Program-made: the position numbers and the translations under genes
In this document: piece by piece, positions 27,037-36,306 of the stretch
Numbering within the stretch: the stretch's first letter is position 1
Layout of the letters: every line of letters starts with the position of its first letter
The notes under the pieces: generated by a model
Told to the model about the DNA's origin: nothing
The model's database searches: none
The model's input: only the letters and a program-made list of their open reading frames with translations
Source: Streptomyces avermitilis MA-4680 = NBRC 14893
GTDB taxonomy: Bacteria > Actinomycetota > Actinomycetes > Streptomycetales > Streptomycetaceae
Assembly: GCF_000009765.2 (NCBI RefSeq)
Contig: NC_003155.5
Location: 7,130,001-7,194,000 of the forward strand
Reading direction: 5' to 3'
Length of the DNA: 64,000 bases

Positions 27037-27136
27037 CCTCGCGTACGCGGCTCGGGCACCCGCGGACGGCGGGTGCCCGGCAGCGGCGTACACAGGGGAG
27101 AATCACCCCAGCACAGCGACAGGGACGGAGTCGAAC

Positions 27137-27757
27137 GTGAGCCTCGCGGACAGCCGAGCCAGGCGTGAGGGCCCCGCCAGGGGACGCCCCCGGAGCGAGG
27201 CCGTCGAACGCTCCATCATCGAGGGCGTGATGAAGCTCCTCGAAGACGGCGTCCCCCTCGCGGACCTCTCCATGGAGCGCGTCGCCCGCACCGCGGGCGT
27301 CGGCAAGGCCACCATCTACCGCCGCTGGCGCGACAAGGAGGAGCTCTTCGTCGACGTCCTGCGCGCCGCCGAGCCCGCCGACCCCGAACTCCCCGGCACC
27401 TCGATGCGCGACGACCTCGTCGTCATGCTGGAGTCGCTGCGTCAACGGGGCCTGCTCGCCCGCTCGTCGGCGATCCTGCACAACGTCTACGCACAGATGA
27501 AGAGCAGCCCCCGGATCTGGACCGCCTACCACGCGACCGTGGTCGAACCACGGCGCCGGCTCGGCGCGGAGGTCCTGCGCCGCGGACAGGAGAACGGCGA
27601 GCTCCGGGCCGACCTGGACATCGACTTCGTCAACGACCTGTTCGTCGGCCCCATGCTCGTGCGTACCGTCCTGCGCCCCGACGGCGATCTGCCCGAGGAG
27701 CTCGCCGAACAGATAGTCGACGCCCTCCTGACAGGACTGCGCCCGACCGGGCCGTGA
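27137..27757 (+). CDS. TetR/AcrR-family regulator, probable repressor of the DHA2 exporter
   Basis: 206 residues. Helix-turn-helix LSMERVARTAGVGKATIYRRW at about residues 45-65, preceded by a basic arm (RARREGPARGRPRSEA). The C-terminal half is the TetR_C type common with MFS partners (RSSAILHNVYAQMKSSPRIW; LDIDFVNDLFVGPMLVRTV). The GTG start is seven bases after GGAG. Same orientation as the exporter with 100 bp between, so it may share its mRNA and autoregulate through the palindrome at 25394. Confidence 0.92.
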   Translation: MSLADSRARREGPARGRPRSEAVERSIIEGVMKLLEDGVPLADLSMERVARTAGVGKATIYRRWRDKEELFVDVLRAAEPADPELPGTSMRDDLVVMLESLRQRGLLARSSAILHNVYAQMKSSPRIWTAYHATVVEPRRRLGAEVLRRGQENGELRADLDIDFVNDLFVGPMLVRTVLRPDGDLPEELAEQIVDALLTGLRPTGP

Positions 27758-27783
27758 GGCGCACACGTTCCGGGCCGTGGAGC

Positions 27784-27840
27784 GTACGTCTCGTCACACG
27801 GCGCACATCTCGTCGAGCGGCGTACGTCTCGTCAAACGGC
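27784..27840. repeat. three tandem 19-bp repeats
   Basis: Units at 27784-27802, 27803-27821 and 27822-27840 follow the pattern GYACRTCTCGTCRMRCGGC without spacers, and run into the palindrome GGCGTACGCC (27838-27847). They lie in the 276 bp gap between the TetR gene and the EEP-family gene. No ORF or terminator is apparent in them. Confidence 0.8.
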
Positions 27841-28033
27841 GTACGCCGCACCACTAATGTGCGCGTTTCGTCACAGAGGCCCCGTCACGCGCCCTCATTC
27901 GGAACTCCGGACGCCGGGTTCGTCGTCCTCGTGCCCGTACGGCCGTCATGGGACGGCGAGATCGGAACCGATCATCCCCTAGGGTCGTAGGCGCGGGAGT
28001 GACGGTGTGCACGGCAGGTTGTGAGGCGACGGT

Positions 28034-29071
28034 ATGGCGCAGGCGTACGTGACGGAGACGGGCAGCGGCGGCTCGGAGTCCGACCGCAGAGGGTCCCGGC
28101 TCCGGCGCCTGTACGACAGCCTGCGCGGCGACCGCGGGATCTGGCGCCGCGGACTGGTCGTCGCAGCCTGCGCGGTGGTCCTCGCGCTGGTGATGGTGCT
28201 GCACGCGCAGATCCCGAACACCATCGGCAACCTGGGCAGTCTGGTGGAGACGTTCCTGCCCTGGCTGGGTGTCTTCGTGCCGCTGCTGCTGGCCCTCGGG
28301 CTCGTCCGCAGGTCGGCGACCGCCGTGATCGCCGTACTGCTGCCCACGATCGTCTGGCTGAACCTCTTCGGCGGGCTGCTCACCGACCGGGCCGGCAGCG
28401 GCGGCGATCTGACCGTCGCCACCCACAACGTCAACGCGGACAACACCGACCCGTCCGGCACCGCCCGCGACGTGGCCGCCTCGGGAGCCGACGTCGTGGC
28501 GCTCGAGGAGCTGACGGCCACGGCGGTGCCGGTGTACGAGAAGGCGCTGGCGGCGACGTACAAGTACCACTCGGTGCAGGGCACGGTCGGGCTGTGGAGC
28601 AAGTACCCCCTGAAGGACGTCCGGCCCGTGGACATCAAGCTGGGCTGGACGCGCGCGATGCGGGCGACGATCGTCACACCGTTCGGGGAGATCGCGGGCT
28701 ATGTCGCCCACCTGCCCTCGGTCCGGGTGAAACTGGCGGCCGGGTTCACCGCCCACCAGCGCGACAAGAGCGCCGACGCGCTGGGCGAGGCCATCGCCGA
28801 CGAGACGCTGCGGGACGTCGTCCTGCTCGGCGACCTCAACGGCACGATGAACGACCGCTCGCTCAGCAACATCACCTCGCAGCTGCGCTCCACCCAGGGC
28901 GCGGCCGGCAGCGGCTTCGGATTCAGCTGGCCCGCGTCGTTCCCGATGGCCCGGATCGATCAGATCATGGTCAAGGGCGTCGATCCGGTGACCTCGTGGA
29001 CCCTGCCGAGGACGGGCAGCGACCACCTCCCGATCGCGGCCCGCGTGAAGATCTCCGCAACTGCTTCCTAG
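28034..29071 (+). CDS. membrane-anchored endonuclease/exonuclease/phosphatase (EEP) family protein
   Basis: 345 residues. A basic cytoplasmic N-terminus is followed by three hydrophobic helices (about residues 38-60, 70-95 and 95-115). A metal-dependent EEP domain follows: VATHNVNADN, VVALEELT with catalytic Glu, LLGDLNGTMND with Asp-Asn, and GSDHLPIAARV with the catalytic Asp-His. The domain faces the outside if the N-terminus is inside. Such proteins cleave phosphodiesters in nucleic acids, lipids or sugars; the substrate cannot be chosen. The start codon is ATG behind a modest GTGAGGCG. Confidence 0.9.
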   Translation: MAQAYVTETGSGGSESDRRGSRLRRLYDSLRGDRGIWRRGLVVAACAVVLALVMVLHAQIPNTIGNLGSLVETFLPWLGVFVPLLLALGLVRRSATAVIAVLLPTIVWLNLFGGLLTDRAGSGGDLTVATHNVNADNTDPSGTARDVAASGADVVALEELTATAVPVYEKALAATYKYHSVQGTVGLWSKYPLKDVRPVDIKLGWTRAMRATIVTPFGEIAGYVAHLPSVRVKLAAGFTAHQRDKSADALGEAIADETLRDVVLLGDLNGTMNDRSLSNITSQLRSTQGAAGSGFGFSWPASFPMARIDQIMVKGVDPVTSWTLPRTGSDHLPIAARVKISATAS

Positions 29072-29122
29072 CTCGTGGAATACTCGGCCCGAGCCTATTT
29101 GTTCCGTAGATGAACTTAAGCT

Positions 29123-29148
29123 GCGCGTGCACAGCGGTGTGCACGCGC
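29123..29148. promoter_or_regulatory. 26-bp perfect inverted repeat before an MFS gene
   Basis: Arms GCGCGTGCAC (29123-29132) and GTGCACGCGC (29139-29148) flank a six-base centre. It lies 51 bases after the EEP gene and 68 bases before the MFS start. Without a T run it could be a terminator for the former or an operator for the latter. Confidence 0.55.
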
Positions 29149-29216
29149 GGTCATGTACGGACGGAGCTTGCCCGCACGGGGCGCCGCTCCACCACCTTGC
29201 TCGTGAAAGGCCTCTC

Positions 29217-30443
29217 ATGCCCCTCGCCCTGCTGGCCCTCGCCGTGGGCGCCTTCGGCATCGGCACGACCGAGTTCGTGATCATGGGTCTGCTGCCCGAC
29301 GTCGCGGACGACCTGCACATATCCATCCCCGCCGCCGGCCACCTGGTCTCGGCGTACGCGATCGGCGTCGTCATCGGCGCCCCGCTCCTGGCGGCCGTCA
29401 CCGCCCGGCTGTCCCGCCGCAAGGTCCTGATCGGTCTGATGGGGCTGTTCGTGGTCGGCAACGCGCTGTCCGCCTTCGCCCCCGACGACCACTGGCTCCT
29501 CGCGGCCCGCTTCCTCAGCGGCCTCCCGCACGGCGCGTTCTTCGGCGTCGGCGCGGTCGTCGCCACCAATCTGGTCGCGCCCGAGCGCAAGGCCCGCTCG
29601 GTCTCGCTGATGTTCCTCGGCCTGACGGTCGCGAACGTCGCCGGTGTGCCGGTCGCCACCCTCATGGGCCAGCACCTCGGCTGGCGGGCCACCTTCCTGG
29701 GCGTGAGCGCGATCGGCCTGGCCGCCATCGCCTCGCTGGCCCTGCTGGTCCCGCACGACCACACCCACGCCACGTCCGGCGGCCTGCGCGGCGAGCTGAC
29801 GGCCCTGCGCTCGCTGCCGGTCTGGCTGGCGCTCGGCACGACGGTCGCCGGCTTCGGCGCGCTCTTCTCGGCGTACAGCTACATCACACCGATGCTGACG
29901 GACGCCGCCGGCTACGCCCACGGGAGCGTCACCCTGCTGCTCGCCCTGTTCGGCGTGGGCGCGACGGCCGGCAACCTCGTCGGCGGCCGCCTGGCGGACC
30001 ACTCGCTGCGCGGCACGCTCTTCGGCGGCCTCGTGTCGCTGGTCGTGGTGCTGTCCCTGTTCCCGCTCCTGATGACCACGCAGTGGAGCGCGGCCCTCGG
30101 TGTGACCCTCCTCGGCGCGGCCGCGTTCGTCACGGGCTCGCCGCTCCAGCTGATGGTCATGGAGAAGGCGTCGGCGGCCCCGTCCCTGGCGTCCTCCGCC
30201 AACCAGGCGGCCTTCAACCTGGCCAACGCGGGCGGCGCCTGGATCGGCGGTCTCGCCCTGGCCGCGGGCTTCGGCGCCACCTCCCCGGCGCTCGCTGGAG
30301 CCGCCCTCGCGGTGCTGGGCCTGGCGGTCGCGGGCACGGCGTACGCGGTGGACCGCCGCCGCGCGCTCGCCGTGGCGGTCACGACGAGTGGCCGGCTGGT
30401 CGCCACGCACGTTCCCCAGCGCACGGAGTCGGCACACCGCTGA
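29217..30443 (+). CDS. MFS transporter, AraJ/YdhP-like drug or sugar efflux type
   Basis: 408 residues, 12 predicted helices. The first helix contains GTTEFVIMGLLPDVADDL, a signature of the DHA1 AraJ/PbuE/NepI group, and motif A is ARLSRRKVLIG. A central cytoplasmic loop (PHDHTHATSGG) is His-rich. The C-terminal tail is short and basic. The ATG follows AAAGG at seven bases; longer frames upstream lack family sequence. It is monocistronic and ends at a strong bidirectional hairpin. Confidence 0.92.
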   Translation: MPLALLALAVGAFGIGTTEFVIMGLLPDVADDLHISIPAAGHLVSAYAIGVVIGAPLLAAVTARLSRRKVLIGLMGLFVVGNALSAFAPDDHWLLAARFLSGLPHGAFFGVGAVVATNLVAPERKARSVSLMFLGLTVANVAGVPVATLMGQHLGWRATFLGVSAIGLAAIASLALLVPHDHTHATSGGLRGELTALRSLPVWLALGTTVAGFGALFSAYSYITPMLTDAAGYAHGSVTLLLALFGVGATAGNLVGGRLADHSLRGTLFGGLVSLVVVLSLFPLLMTTQWSAALGVTLLGAAAFVTGSPLQLMVMEKASAAPSLASSANQAAFNLANAGGAWIGGLALAAGFGATSPALAGAALAVLGLAVAGTAYAVDRRRALAVAVTTSGRLVATHVPQRTESAHR

Positions 30444-30450
30444 ACTCCCG

Positions 30451-30499
30451 GGTACGCGAAAGGGGGCGCCCCTCGCCGGGGCGCCCCCTTTCGCGTACC
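30451..30499. terminator. 22-bp perfect-stem bidirectional terminator
   Basis: Arms 30451-30472 and 30478-30499 are exact reverse complements (GGTACGCGAAAGGGGG... and its mirror) with loop TCGCC. It begins eight bases after the MFS stop and 38 bases beyond the nadE stop on the other strand, serving both convergent genes. Confidence 0.93.
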
Positions 30500-30536
30500 T
30501 GCCTACGGGCTGCCGTGACGCGTCACCCGCGTACCG

Positions 30537-32291
30537 TCACGAGTGCTCGCGCCAGCGGTTGGTGATCGGCAGCCGGCGGTCCTTGCCGAAGCCCTTCGCG
30601 GAGATCTTCGTGCCCGGCGGGTACTGGCGGCGCTTGTACTCGGCGGTGTCGACCATCCGCAGCGTCTTGACGACCAGCTCACGGTCGTAGCCCGCCGCCA
30701 CGATCGCGTCGGCGCCCGTGTCCCGGTCGACGTACAGCTCGAGGATCGCGTCCAGCACCGGGTAGTCCGGCAGCGAGTCCGTGTCGACCTGGCCGGGGCG
30801 CAGCTCCGCGCTCGGCGGCTTGGTGATCGAGGCCTCCGGGATCGGCGGGGTCTGGCCGCGCTCGGCCGCCGCCCGGTTGCGCCACTCGGCCAGCCGGAAG
30901 ATCGACGTCTTGTACACGTCCTTGATCGGCCCGTACGCGCCCACCGAGTCGCCGTACAGCGTGGAGTACCCGACCGCCAGCTCGGACTTGTTGCCCGGCG
31001 CCAGCACGATGTGCCCCTCCTGGTTGGAGATCGCCATCAGCGTGGTGCCGCGCAGCCGGGACTGGAGGTTCTCCTCGGCCAGCCCGGTCAGCCCGAGCGA
31101 AGCCATGTACGCGTCGAACATCGGCTCGATCGACACGGTACGGAAATTGAGCCCCGTACGCCGCGCCAGCTCGGCCGCGTCACCCTTGGAGTGGTCGGAG
31201 GAGTACTTCGACGGCATCGAGACGCCGTACACGTTCTGCGCGCCGAGCGCGTCGCACGCGATGGCCGCGACCAGCGCTGAATCGATACCTCCCGAGAGGC
31301 CGATCAGCACCGAACGGAAGCCGTTCTTCGCGACGTACGCCCGCAGCCCGACCACCAGCGCGGAGTAGACCTCCTCGTCGGCGTCGAGCCGGTCCGCGTA
31401 TCCGCCGGCCAGCTCCGCCTCGTAGGCGGGCAGCGGCTCCTCGGAGATGACGAGGCGGTCGATGCGCAGCCCGTCGTCCACGACCCCCGTCGGCGGCTCG
31501 GCCTCGGCGGCGGGGAGATCCAGGTCCAGGACCACGCAGCCCTCCGAGAACTGCGGCGCCCGCGCGACGACTTCGCCGTCCCGGTCGACGACGATCGAGT
31601 CCCCGTCGAAGACCAGCTCGTCCTGGCCGCCGATCATCGCGAGATACGCGGTCGTGCAGCCGGCCTCCTGGGCCCGCTTGCGCACCAGCTCGAGACGGGT
31701 GTCGTCCTTGTCGCGCTCGTACGGCGAGGCGTTGACGGAGAGCAGCAGTCCGGCCCCGGCCGACCGCGCGGCCGGCACGCGCCCGCCGTCCTGCCACAGG
31801 TCCTCGCAGATGGCGAGCGCGATGTCGACGCCGTGCAGCCGCACGATCGGCATCGTGTCACCGGGCACGAAGTAGCGGAACTCGTCGAAGACGCCGTAGT
31901 TCGGCAGGTGGTGCTTGGCGAAGGTGAGCGCCACCCGGCCGCGGTGCAGCACCGCCGCCGCGTTCCGCGGAGCGCCCGCGGGCTGCCCGTACTTCGGCTG
32001 GGCGCTCTCGGACCGGTCGAGGTAGCCGACGAGCACCGGCAGCTCCCCGAAGCCCTCCTCGGCCAGGCGGGCGGCCAGCTCCCTCAGCGCGGTGCGCGAG
32101 GCCTCGACGAACGAGGAGCGCAGGGCGAGGTCCTCGACGGGATACCCGGTCAGCGCCATCTCCGGGAACGCCACCAGATGCGCTCCCTGCTCGGCGGAGT
32201 GCCGGGTCCAACGGAGGATCGCCTCGGCGTTGCCGGCGATGTCGCCGACGGTCGAGTCGATCTGATTCAGGGCGAGGCGTAGTTGAGGCAC
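30537..32291 (-). CDS. nadE: glutamine-dependent NAD synthetase
   Basis: Makes NAD from deamido-NAD, ATP and glutamine. The 584-residue two-domain protein has an N-terminal nitrilase-type amidase with Glu in AFPEMALTGYP (about residue 44), Lys in FAKHHLPNYG and Cys in ICEDLWQDG. The C-terminal ligase has the P-loop GLSGGIDSALVAAIA (about residues 333-347), PSKYSSDHSKGDA and GNKSELAVGYSTLYGD. The start is GTG 32291. It is transcribed alone toward the shared terminator. Essential housekeeping gene. Confidence 0.97.
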   Translation of the reverse strand: MPQLRLALNQIDSTVGDIAGNAEAILRWTRHSAEQGAHLVAFPEMALTGYPVEDLALRSSFVEASRTALRELAARLAEEGFGELPVLVGYLDRSESAQPKYGQPAGAPRNAAAVLHRGRVALTFAKHHLPNYGVFDEFRYFVPGDTMPIVRLHGVDIALAICEDLWQDGGRVPAARSAGAGLLLSVNASPYERDKDDTRLELVRKRAQEAGCTTAYLAMIGGQDELVFDGDSIVVDRDGEVVARAPQFSEGCVVLDLDLPAAEAEPPTGVVDDGLRIDRLVISEEPLPAYEAELAGGYADRLDADEEVYSALVVGLRAYVAKNGFRSVLIGLSGGIDSALVAAIACDALGAQNVYGVSMPSKYSSDHSKGDAAELARRTGLNFRTVSIEPMFDAYMASLGLTGLAEENLQSRLRGTTLMAISNQEGHIVLAPGNKSELAVGYSTLYGDSVGAYGPIKDVYKTSIFRLAEWRNRAAAERGQTPPIPEASITKPPSAELRPGQVDTDSLPDYPVLDAILELYVDRDTGADAIVAAGYDRELVVKTLRMVDTAEYKRRQYPPGTKISAKGFGKDRRLPITNRWREHS

Positions 32292-32674
32292 GGGCCCAGT
32301 GTAATCGTCAAAGCGACACGATGTCCTGAGGGCGGGATGTGGGGCGCCCCACGCCCGGGCGCGGCCCCCTGCGGCCCGTGCACCCGGCGCCCCCGCGGCC
32401 CGTACAGGCGGCGCCCCCGCGGCCCGTACAGGCGGCCCCCGGCAGTCCGTACAGTCGGCGCGGCCCCGGCCGACACCGTGCGGCCCCCGCTCCCGCCCCG
32501 CCCCCGGCGCCGATCACGGCCGCATGCCCTGCCGCCCTCAGCCCCTCGGCCCCGGCCGTACGACACCGTCCGGTGCCTGCCGCGTCGTCGTCCTGCCGCT
32601 CGCCCGGGCACCGGCCCCGCACACACGTGCGCCCGCCGCCCGGTGAAGGGAGGCGGGCGCGACGCGCTGTCGGC
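32292..32674. other. gene-free GC-rich gap with tandem repeats
   Basis: No gene is supported in these 383 bases. From about 32361 to 32456 it holds a degenerate tandem array of about 24-bp units; two units are identical (32386-32409 and 32410-32433, core GCGGCCCGTACAGGC), the outer two are diverged. The rest is C-rich low-complexity DNA. The promoter of nadE should be at its left end. Confidence 0.7.
32386..32456. repeat. 24-bp tandem repeat, two perfect and one diverged unit
   Basis: Units GGCGCCCCCGCGGCCCGTAC plus AGGC at 32386-32409 and 32410-32433, and a diverged third unit to 32456 that keeps CCGTACAG. A still weaker copy precedes at 32361. Confidence 0.8.
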
Positions 32675-34615
32675 TCAGTGACGGCGGTACGAGGTGACGT
32701 AGCCGGGAGCGGGCGAGCCCACGCCGGTGACGTCGTCGTAGCCCTTCACGGCCTTCAGCGAGCTGTCCTTGCCGAGGCTGCGGACCGAGGTCAGCAGACC
32801 CTCGGCCGCGTCGAACCCGTTGGCGAAGTCCACCCGCGCCACGGCGAGGTCACGGCCGGTCGGCTTGTCCACCACGTCGTGGTAGAGCTTGGAGCCGTAG
32901 CGGTCGTAGATCGCCGGGTTGGCGAAGCCGATCGCCCGGCCGCCGCGCTGCTCCTGCGCGAGCGCCTGGACGCCCGCGATCACCGGAGCGGCGAGCGAGG
33001 TGCCGCCGATGCGGTACTCGTCGTACTTCTGCGTCCCGTCCGGGAAGGTCTGCGTCTGGCCGACCTTGAAACCGGTGTTCGGGTCGGCGATCGCCGAGAT
33101 GTCCGGCACGGTGCGCATCGGCGTCGAACCGTTCGCCTTGGCGAGCGACTTCGGGACGACTCCGCGCTGGTAGAACGGCTGCGCCACCGTCTTGCTGGTG
33201 CCGCCGCCCGCGCCCGAGCTGTACGCGCCCGGGAAGCTCGTCCAGCTCTTGCCGTCCGCGGACAGCGAGGCCTTCAGGGTGCCCCAGCCGGTCTCCCACT
33301 GGTACTTGTCGCCCTTGCCGACCGCCAGCGAGGTGCCGCCGACCGCCGTCACCCAGGCGGAGTTGGCCGGGGTGTCGACCTGCTTCGTACCGGTGTTGGC
33401 GACCTCGTCGCCGTTGTCGCCGGAGGAGAAGTAGAAGCCGATGCCCTCGATCGCGCCCAGCTTGAACGTCTGGTCGTAGGCGGCCGCGACGTCCGGCGTC
33501 TCGTTGGCCTCGATGTCGCCCCACGAGTTGGAGACGATGTCGGCCAGATGCCCGTCGACGATCTTGTTGAGCGAGTCGAGCAGGTCGCTGTCGTAGCAGG
33601 ACGCCGCGCCGACGTACACGATGTTCGCCTTGGGGGCGACCGCGTGCACGGCCTCGACGTCGAGGGTCTCCTCGCCGTACCAGCCGGCCGCCCCGCACTC
33701 CTCGGTCTTCGTGTAGTCGCTCGGCAGCACCTGGGCCAGCTGGCCCTTGGCGTACTTCGCGTCACCGTGCTTGCCCGCGTAGGTGGCCGCGTCCGAGGCG
33801 ATGGTCGGCGAGGCGTACGCGTCGGTGATGGCCACCGTCACGCCCTTGCCGGTCGCCTTGCCCGCGCCGTAGGCGGCCCGCAGCTGCTTGCCGGTGTAGC
33901 CCTTGACCGCGTACGGGATCTTCTTGCCGTACGCCTTGGGCAGCGAGGTCGCCACCTTCGAGCCGTAGTACGAGGAGTACGGCCCGGAGTTGTGGAACAC
34001 GGCGTCCGGCGGCGGCAGCGTGTCCGCGTGGGTCGCCTTGTGCGGGGCGTTGTCCAGGCCGGTGACGGTCAGGACGGCGCCGTCCAGTGCCGCGGGGGCC
34101 GAAGCCGTCTTCGCCGGGGCGCGGTAGGTCTTGCCGCCCTTGACGTAGTTGTGCAGCTGGGTGCCGAACGCCTTCTCGGCGGCGGCCACGTCGCCGGTCA
34201 CGGTGACGTAGTGCTGCGTGCTGCCGGTGACCTTCAGGCCCGCCGACTTCAGCCAGTCCGTCACCTCGGCGACCTGCGCCTTGGTGGCGCCGAAACGCGC
34301 CTGCGCCTGCTGGGCGCTGAGGTACTTGCCGTACGAGGCCGAGTTCGGGTCGGACACGGCCTTCGCGTAGGCGGCCAGGCCCGCCGCGTCCTTGCCGGCC
34401 AGGTAGACCCGGGCGGAGACCTGGGAGCCGTTGTCGGTGGCACCCTTGTCCGCCGTGGCCGTGGCCCACGCGGGCTTGGTGCCCGCGAGCGTGTCACGGC
34501 TCGGGCCGTCCGCGGCATGGGCCGCGGGTATGCCGAGCGCCAGCGCACCGGCGAGCAGCGGCAGTGTCGCTGCCATGCTCACCCCGGCGCGCGTTCTGGC
34601 GCGGTTGGATCTCAT
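32675..34615 (-). CDS. secreted S53 (sedolisin/kumamolisin-type) peptidase
   Basis: Exported acid serine-carboxyl peptidase, 646 residues. A Sec signal (MRSNRARTRAGVSMAATLPL, cleavage after AHA) is followed by a Pro-kumamolisin activation domain (about residues 45-190, ASYGKYLSAQQAQARFG). The catalytic domain has ExxxD in GEETLDVEAVHA, an oxyanion Asp in NSWGDIEANE, FFSSGDNGD-like FYFSSGDNGD, and the nucleophile in GGTSLAAP. A C-terminal Asp-rich Ca site is expected near YDDVTGVGSP. The ATG at 34615 was chosen for the signal. It probably degrades extracellular protein. Confidence 0.95.
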   Translation of the reverse strand: MRSNRARTRAGVSMAATLPLLAGALALGIPAAHAADGPSRDTLAGTKPAWATATADKGATDNGSQVSARVYLAGKDAAGLAAYAKAVSDPNSASYGKYLSAQQAQARFGATKAQVAEVTDWLKSAGLKVTGSTQHYVTVTGDVAAAEKAFGTQLHNYVKGGKTYRAPAKTASAPAALDGAVLTVTGLDNAPHKATHADTLPPPDAVFHNSGPYSSYYGSKVATSLPKAYGKKIPYAVKGYTGKQLRAAYGAGKATGKGVTVAITDAYASPTIASDAATYAGKHGDAKYAKGQLAQVLPSDYTKTEECGAAGWYGEETLDVEAVHAVAPKANIVYVGAASCYDSDLLDSLNKIVDGHLADIVSNSWGDIEANETPDVAAAYDQTFKLGAIEGIGFYFSSGDNGDEVANTGTKQVDTPANSAWVTAVGGTSLAVGKGDKYQWETGWGTLKASLSADGKSWTSFPGAYSSGAGGGTSKTVAQPFYQRGVVPKSLAKANGSTPMRTVPDISAIADPNTGFKVGQTQTFPDGTQKYDEYRIGGTSLAAPVIAGVQALAQEQRGGRAIGFANPAIYDRYGSKLYHDVVDKPTGRDLAVARVDFANGFDAAEGLLTSVRSLGKDSSLKAVKGYDDVTGVGSPAPGYVTSYRRH

Positions 34616-34893
34616 AGAACCCCCTGCGATGCGGTTCGTCGCATGTAGTGGTCGGCCGGTGATCCGCGTAGACCCCGTGCCGCAGGAGGGCAGGGGGAAA
34701 AGGATCACGTGGTGGGGGCCACTCTGGCGATGAACCGTTCATGCCAGGGGAATGAAAAGGCCAAGAAGAGCTCAAGTGGCCTTGATTGGCGGTTATTTGG
34801 GACGTTTTGGGAGGGTCCCTGTCTCCGATCGAGGGTTTTCCCTTTCACCGGCCCGGAGCATGGGCGCGCGAGTCGTCCCGGAGCGCGGGCGCG

Positions 34894-35520
34894 TTAGTCG
34901 CGCGCCTTCGCGCCCCGTTCCTTGAGCATGTCCGCCATCAGGTCGATCTCCGACTGCTGCGCGTCGACCATGCCCTGCGCGAGCTTCTTCTCCACGCCGA
35001 CCGTGCACTTGGCGACACAGCCCTCCGCCATGTGGATGCCGCCCTTGTGATGGTCGGTCATCAACTGGAGGTAGAGGACCTCGGCCTGCTCGCCGCTCAG
35101 CGTGTTCAGCTTCTTCAGCTCGGTGTTGGTCGCCATGCCCGGCATCAGCGCGCCGTCCTTGCCGGAGGCCATGTCGCCCATGCCCATCCAGGTCATCGGC
35201 GCGTCCGCCGACACCTTCGGCAGCTCCCACAGGTCGAGCCAGCCCAGCAGCATGCCGCGCTGGTTGGCCTGCGTCTGCGCGATGTCGTACGCGAGGCGCC
35301 GCACCTCCTCGTTCTTGGTGCGGTCGCGCACGATGTACGACATCTCGACGGCCTGCTGGTGGTGGACCGCCATGTCCCGCGCGAAACCGGCGTCCGCGGA
35401 GCCGGCGGTCGGCGTCGTCGCCGACGAGCCGCCGTCCTCCGCGACCGCGTACGTGATCGCCCCGGCCGCGACGAGCACGGCCGCCGCGGACCCCGCGACC
35501 CAGCCGATGTGCCGGGTCAC
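34894..35520 (-). CDS. DUF305 domain protein with N-terminal membrane anchor
   Basis: 208 residues. One N-terminal hydrophobic segment (WVAGSAAAVLVAAGAITYAV) anchors an extracellular helical DUF305 domain, ferritin-like, with His/Met-rich motifs: ARDMAVHHQQAVEMS, WMGMGDMASG and LMTDHHKGGIHMAE. Some DUF305 proteins (CopM) bind copper; the His and Met pattern would allow it here. The GTG start overlaps the DUF3105 stop as GTGA, so the two are co-translated. Confidence 0.9.
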   Translation of the reverse strand: MTRHIGWVAGSAAAVLVAAGAITYAVAEDGGSSATTPTAGSADAGFARDMAVHHQQAVEMSYIVRDRTKNEEVRRLAYDIAQTQANQRGMLLGWLDLWELPKVSADAPMTWMGMGDMASGKDGALMPGMATNTELKKLNTLSGEQAEVLYLQLMTDHHKGGIHMAEGCVAKCTVGVEKKLAQGMVDAQQSEIDLMADMLKERGAKARD

Positions 35521-36185
35521 TGAGCCAGACCGTTGGTGCAGGCGGCACCGGGCTCGGGCGTCTGCTTGCCCTGCACGAACTCCGCGAAGAACTTGTCGAC
35601 GTCCGGGTCGCTCGCGCTCTTCACCGTGCGCTGCTTGCCCCACGCGCTGAGCATGATCGGGGCCTTCTGGTCGTCGACCGGGCTCATCAGCGTGTACGGC
35701 GTCTTCTTGACCTTCGCCGCGAGCGCCTTGACGTCCGCGTCCGACGCCTTGCTGTTGTACGTCACCCACACCGCGCCGTGCTCCAGGGAGTGCACGGCGT
35801 TCATGTTGTTGACCGCCTTGGTGTAGACGTCGCCGTTGCAGTTCATCCAGACCTGGTTGTGGTCACCGCCGACCGGGGGCTCCATCGGGTAGTCCACGGT
35901 CTTGGTGACGTGGGTACGGCCCAGCTTGCCCTTCCACGTCTTCACCCCGTCCGTACCCGTCACGAAGTGGCCCGAGGAAGTCTTCGAGTCACTCGCCGAG
36001 GTGTCCTTGTCGTCCGACTGAGACTTGACGAGGACGACACCGCCGACGACGAGACCGGCGACGACCACCACGCTGGCCGCGATCGTGAGTATCCGGTTGC
36101 GGCGCTCACGAGAACGTTCGGCCCGGCGCATCTCCTCTATGCGGGCCTTGCGCTGCGCGTTGCTGGTGTTCTTGGCGGAACCCAT
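35517..36185 (-). CDS. DUF3105 family membrane-anchored protein
   Basis: 222 residues. The N-terminal basic region (RKARIEEMRRAERSRERRNR) precedes one membrane helix (ILTIAASVVVVAGLVVGGVVL, about residues 33-53) and an extracellular DUF3105 domain (YPMEPPVGGDHNQVWMNCNG; NAVHSLEHGAVWVTY; conserved His and paired Cys). Function unknown; it is regularly found upstream of DUF305 genes, as here, which suggests a two-protein surface complex, possibly for metal handling. It is divergent from nsrR with 159 bp between starts. Confidence 0.9.
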   Translation of the reverse strand: MGSAKNTSNAQRKARIEEMRRAERSRERRNRILTIAASVVVVAGLVVGGVVLVKSQSDDKDTSASDSKTSSGHFVTGTDGVKTWKGKLGRTHVTKTVDYPMEPPVGGDHNQVWMNCNGDVYTKAVNNMNAVHSLEHGAVWVTYNSKASDADVKALAAKVKKTPYTLMSPVDDQKAPIMLSAWGKQRTVKSASDPDVDKFFAEFVQGKQTPEPGAACTNGLAQ

Positions 36186-36306
36186 GGCGAGTCCTTTGGG
36201 GGAGGGACGGTCGAGTGCGCTGATCGTAGTGGGACACCGATGGCCGTTTGCAGGAAGGTCATGGGAAAGGTCATAGGAATGGCCGAAGAGGTGGCTTTCG
36301 CCCGAT

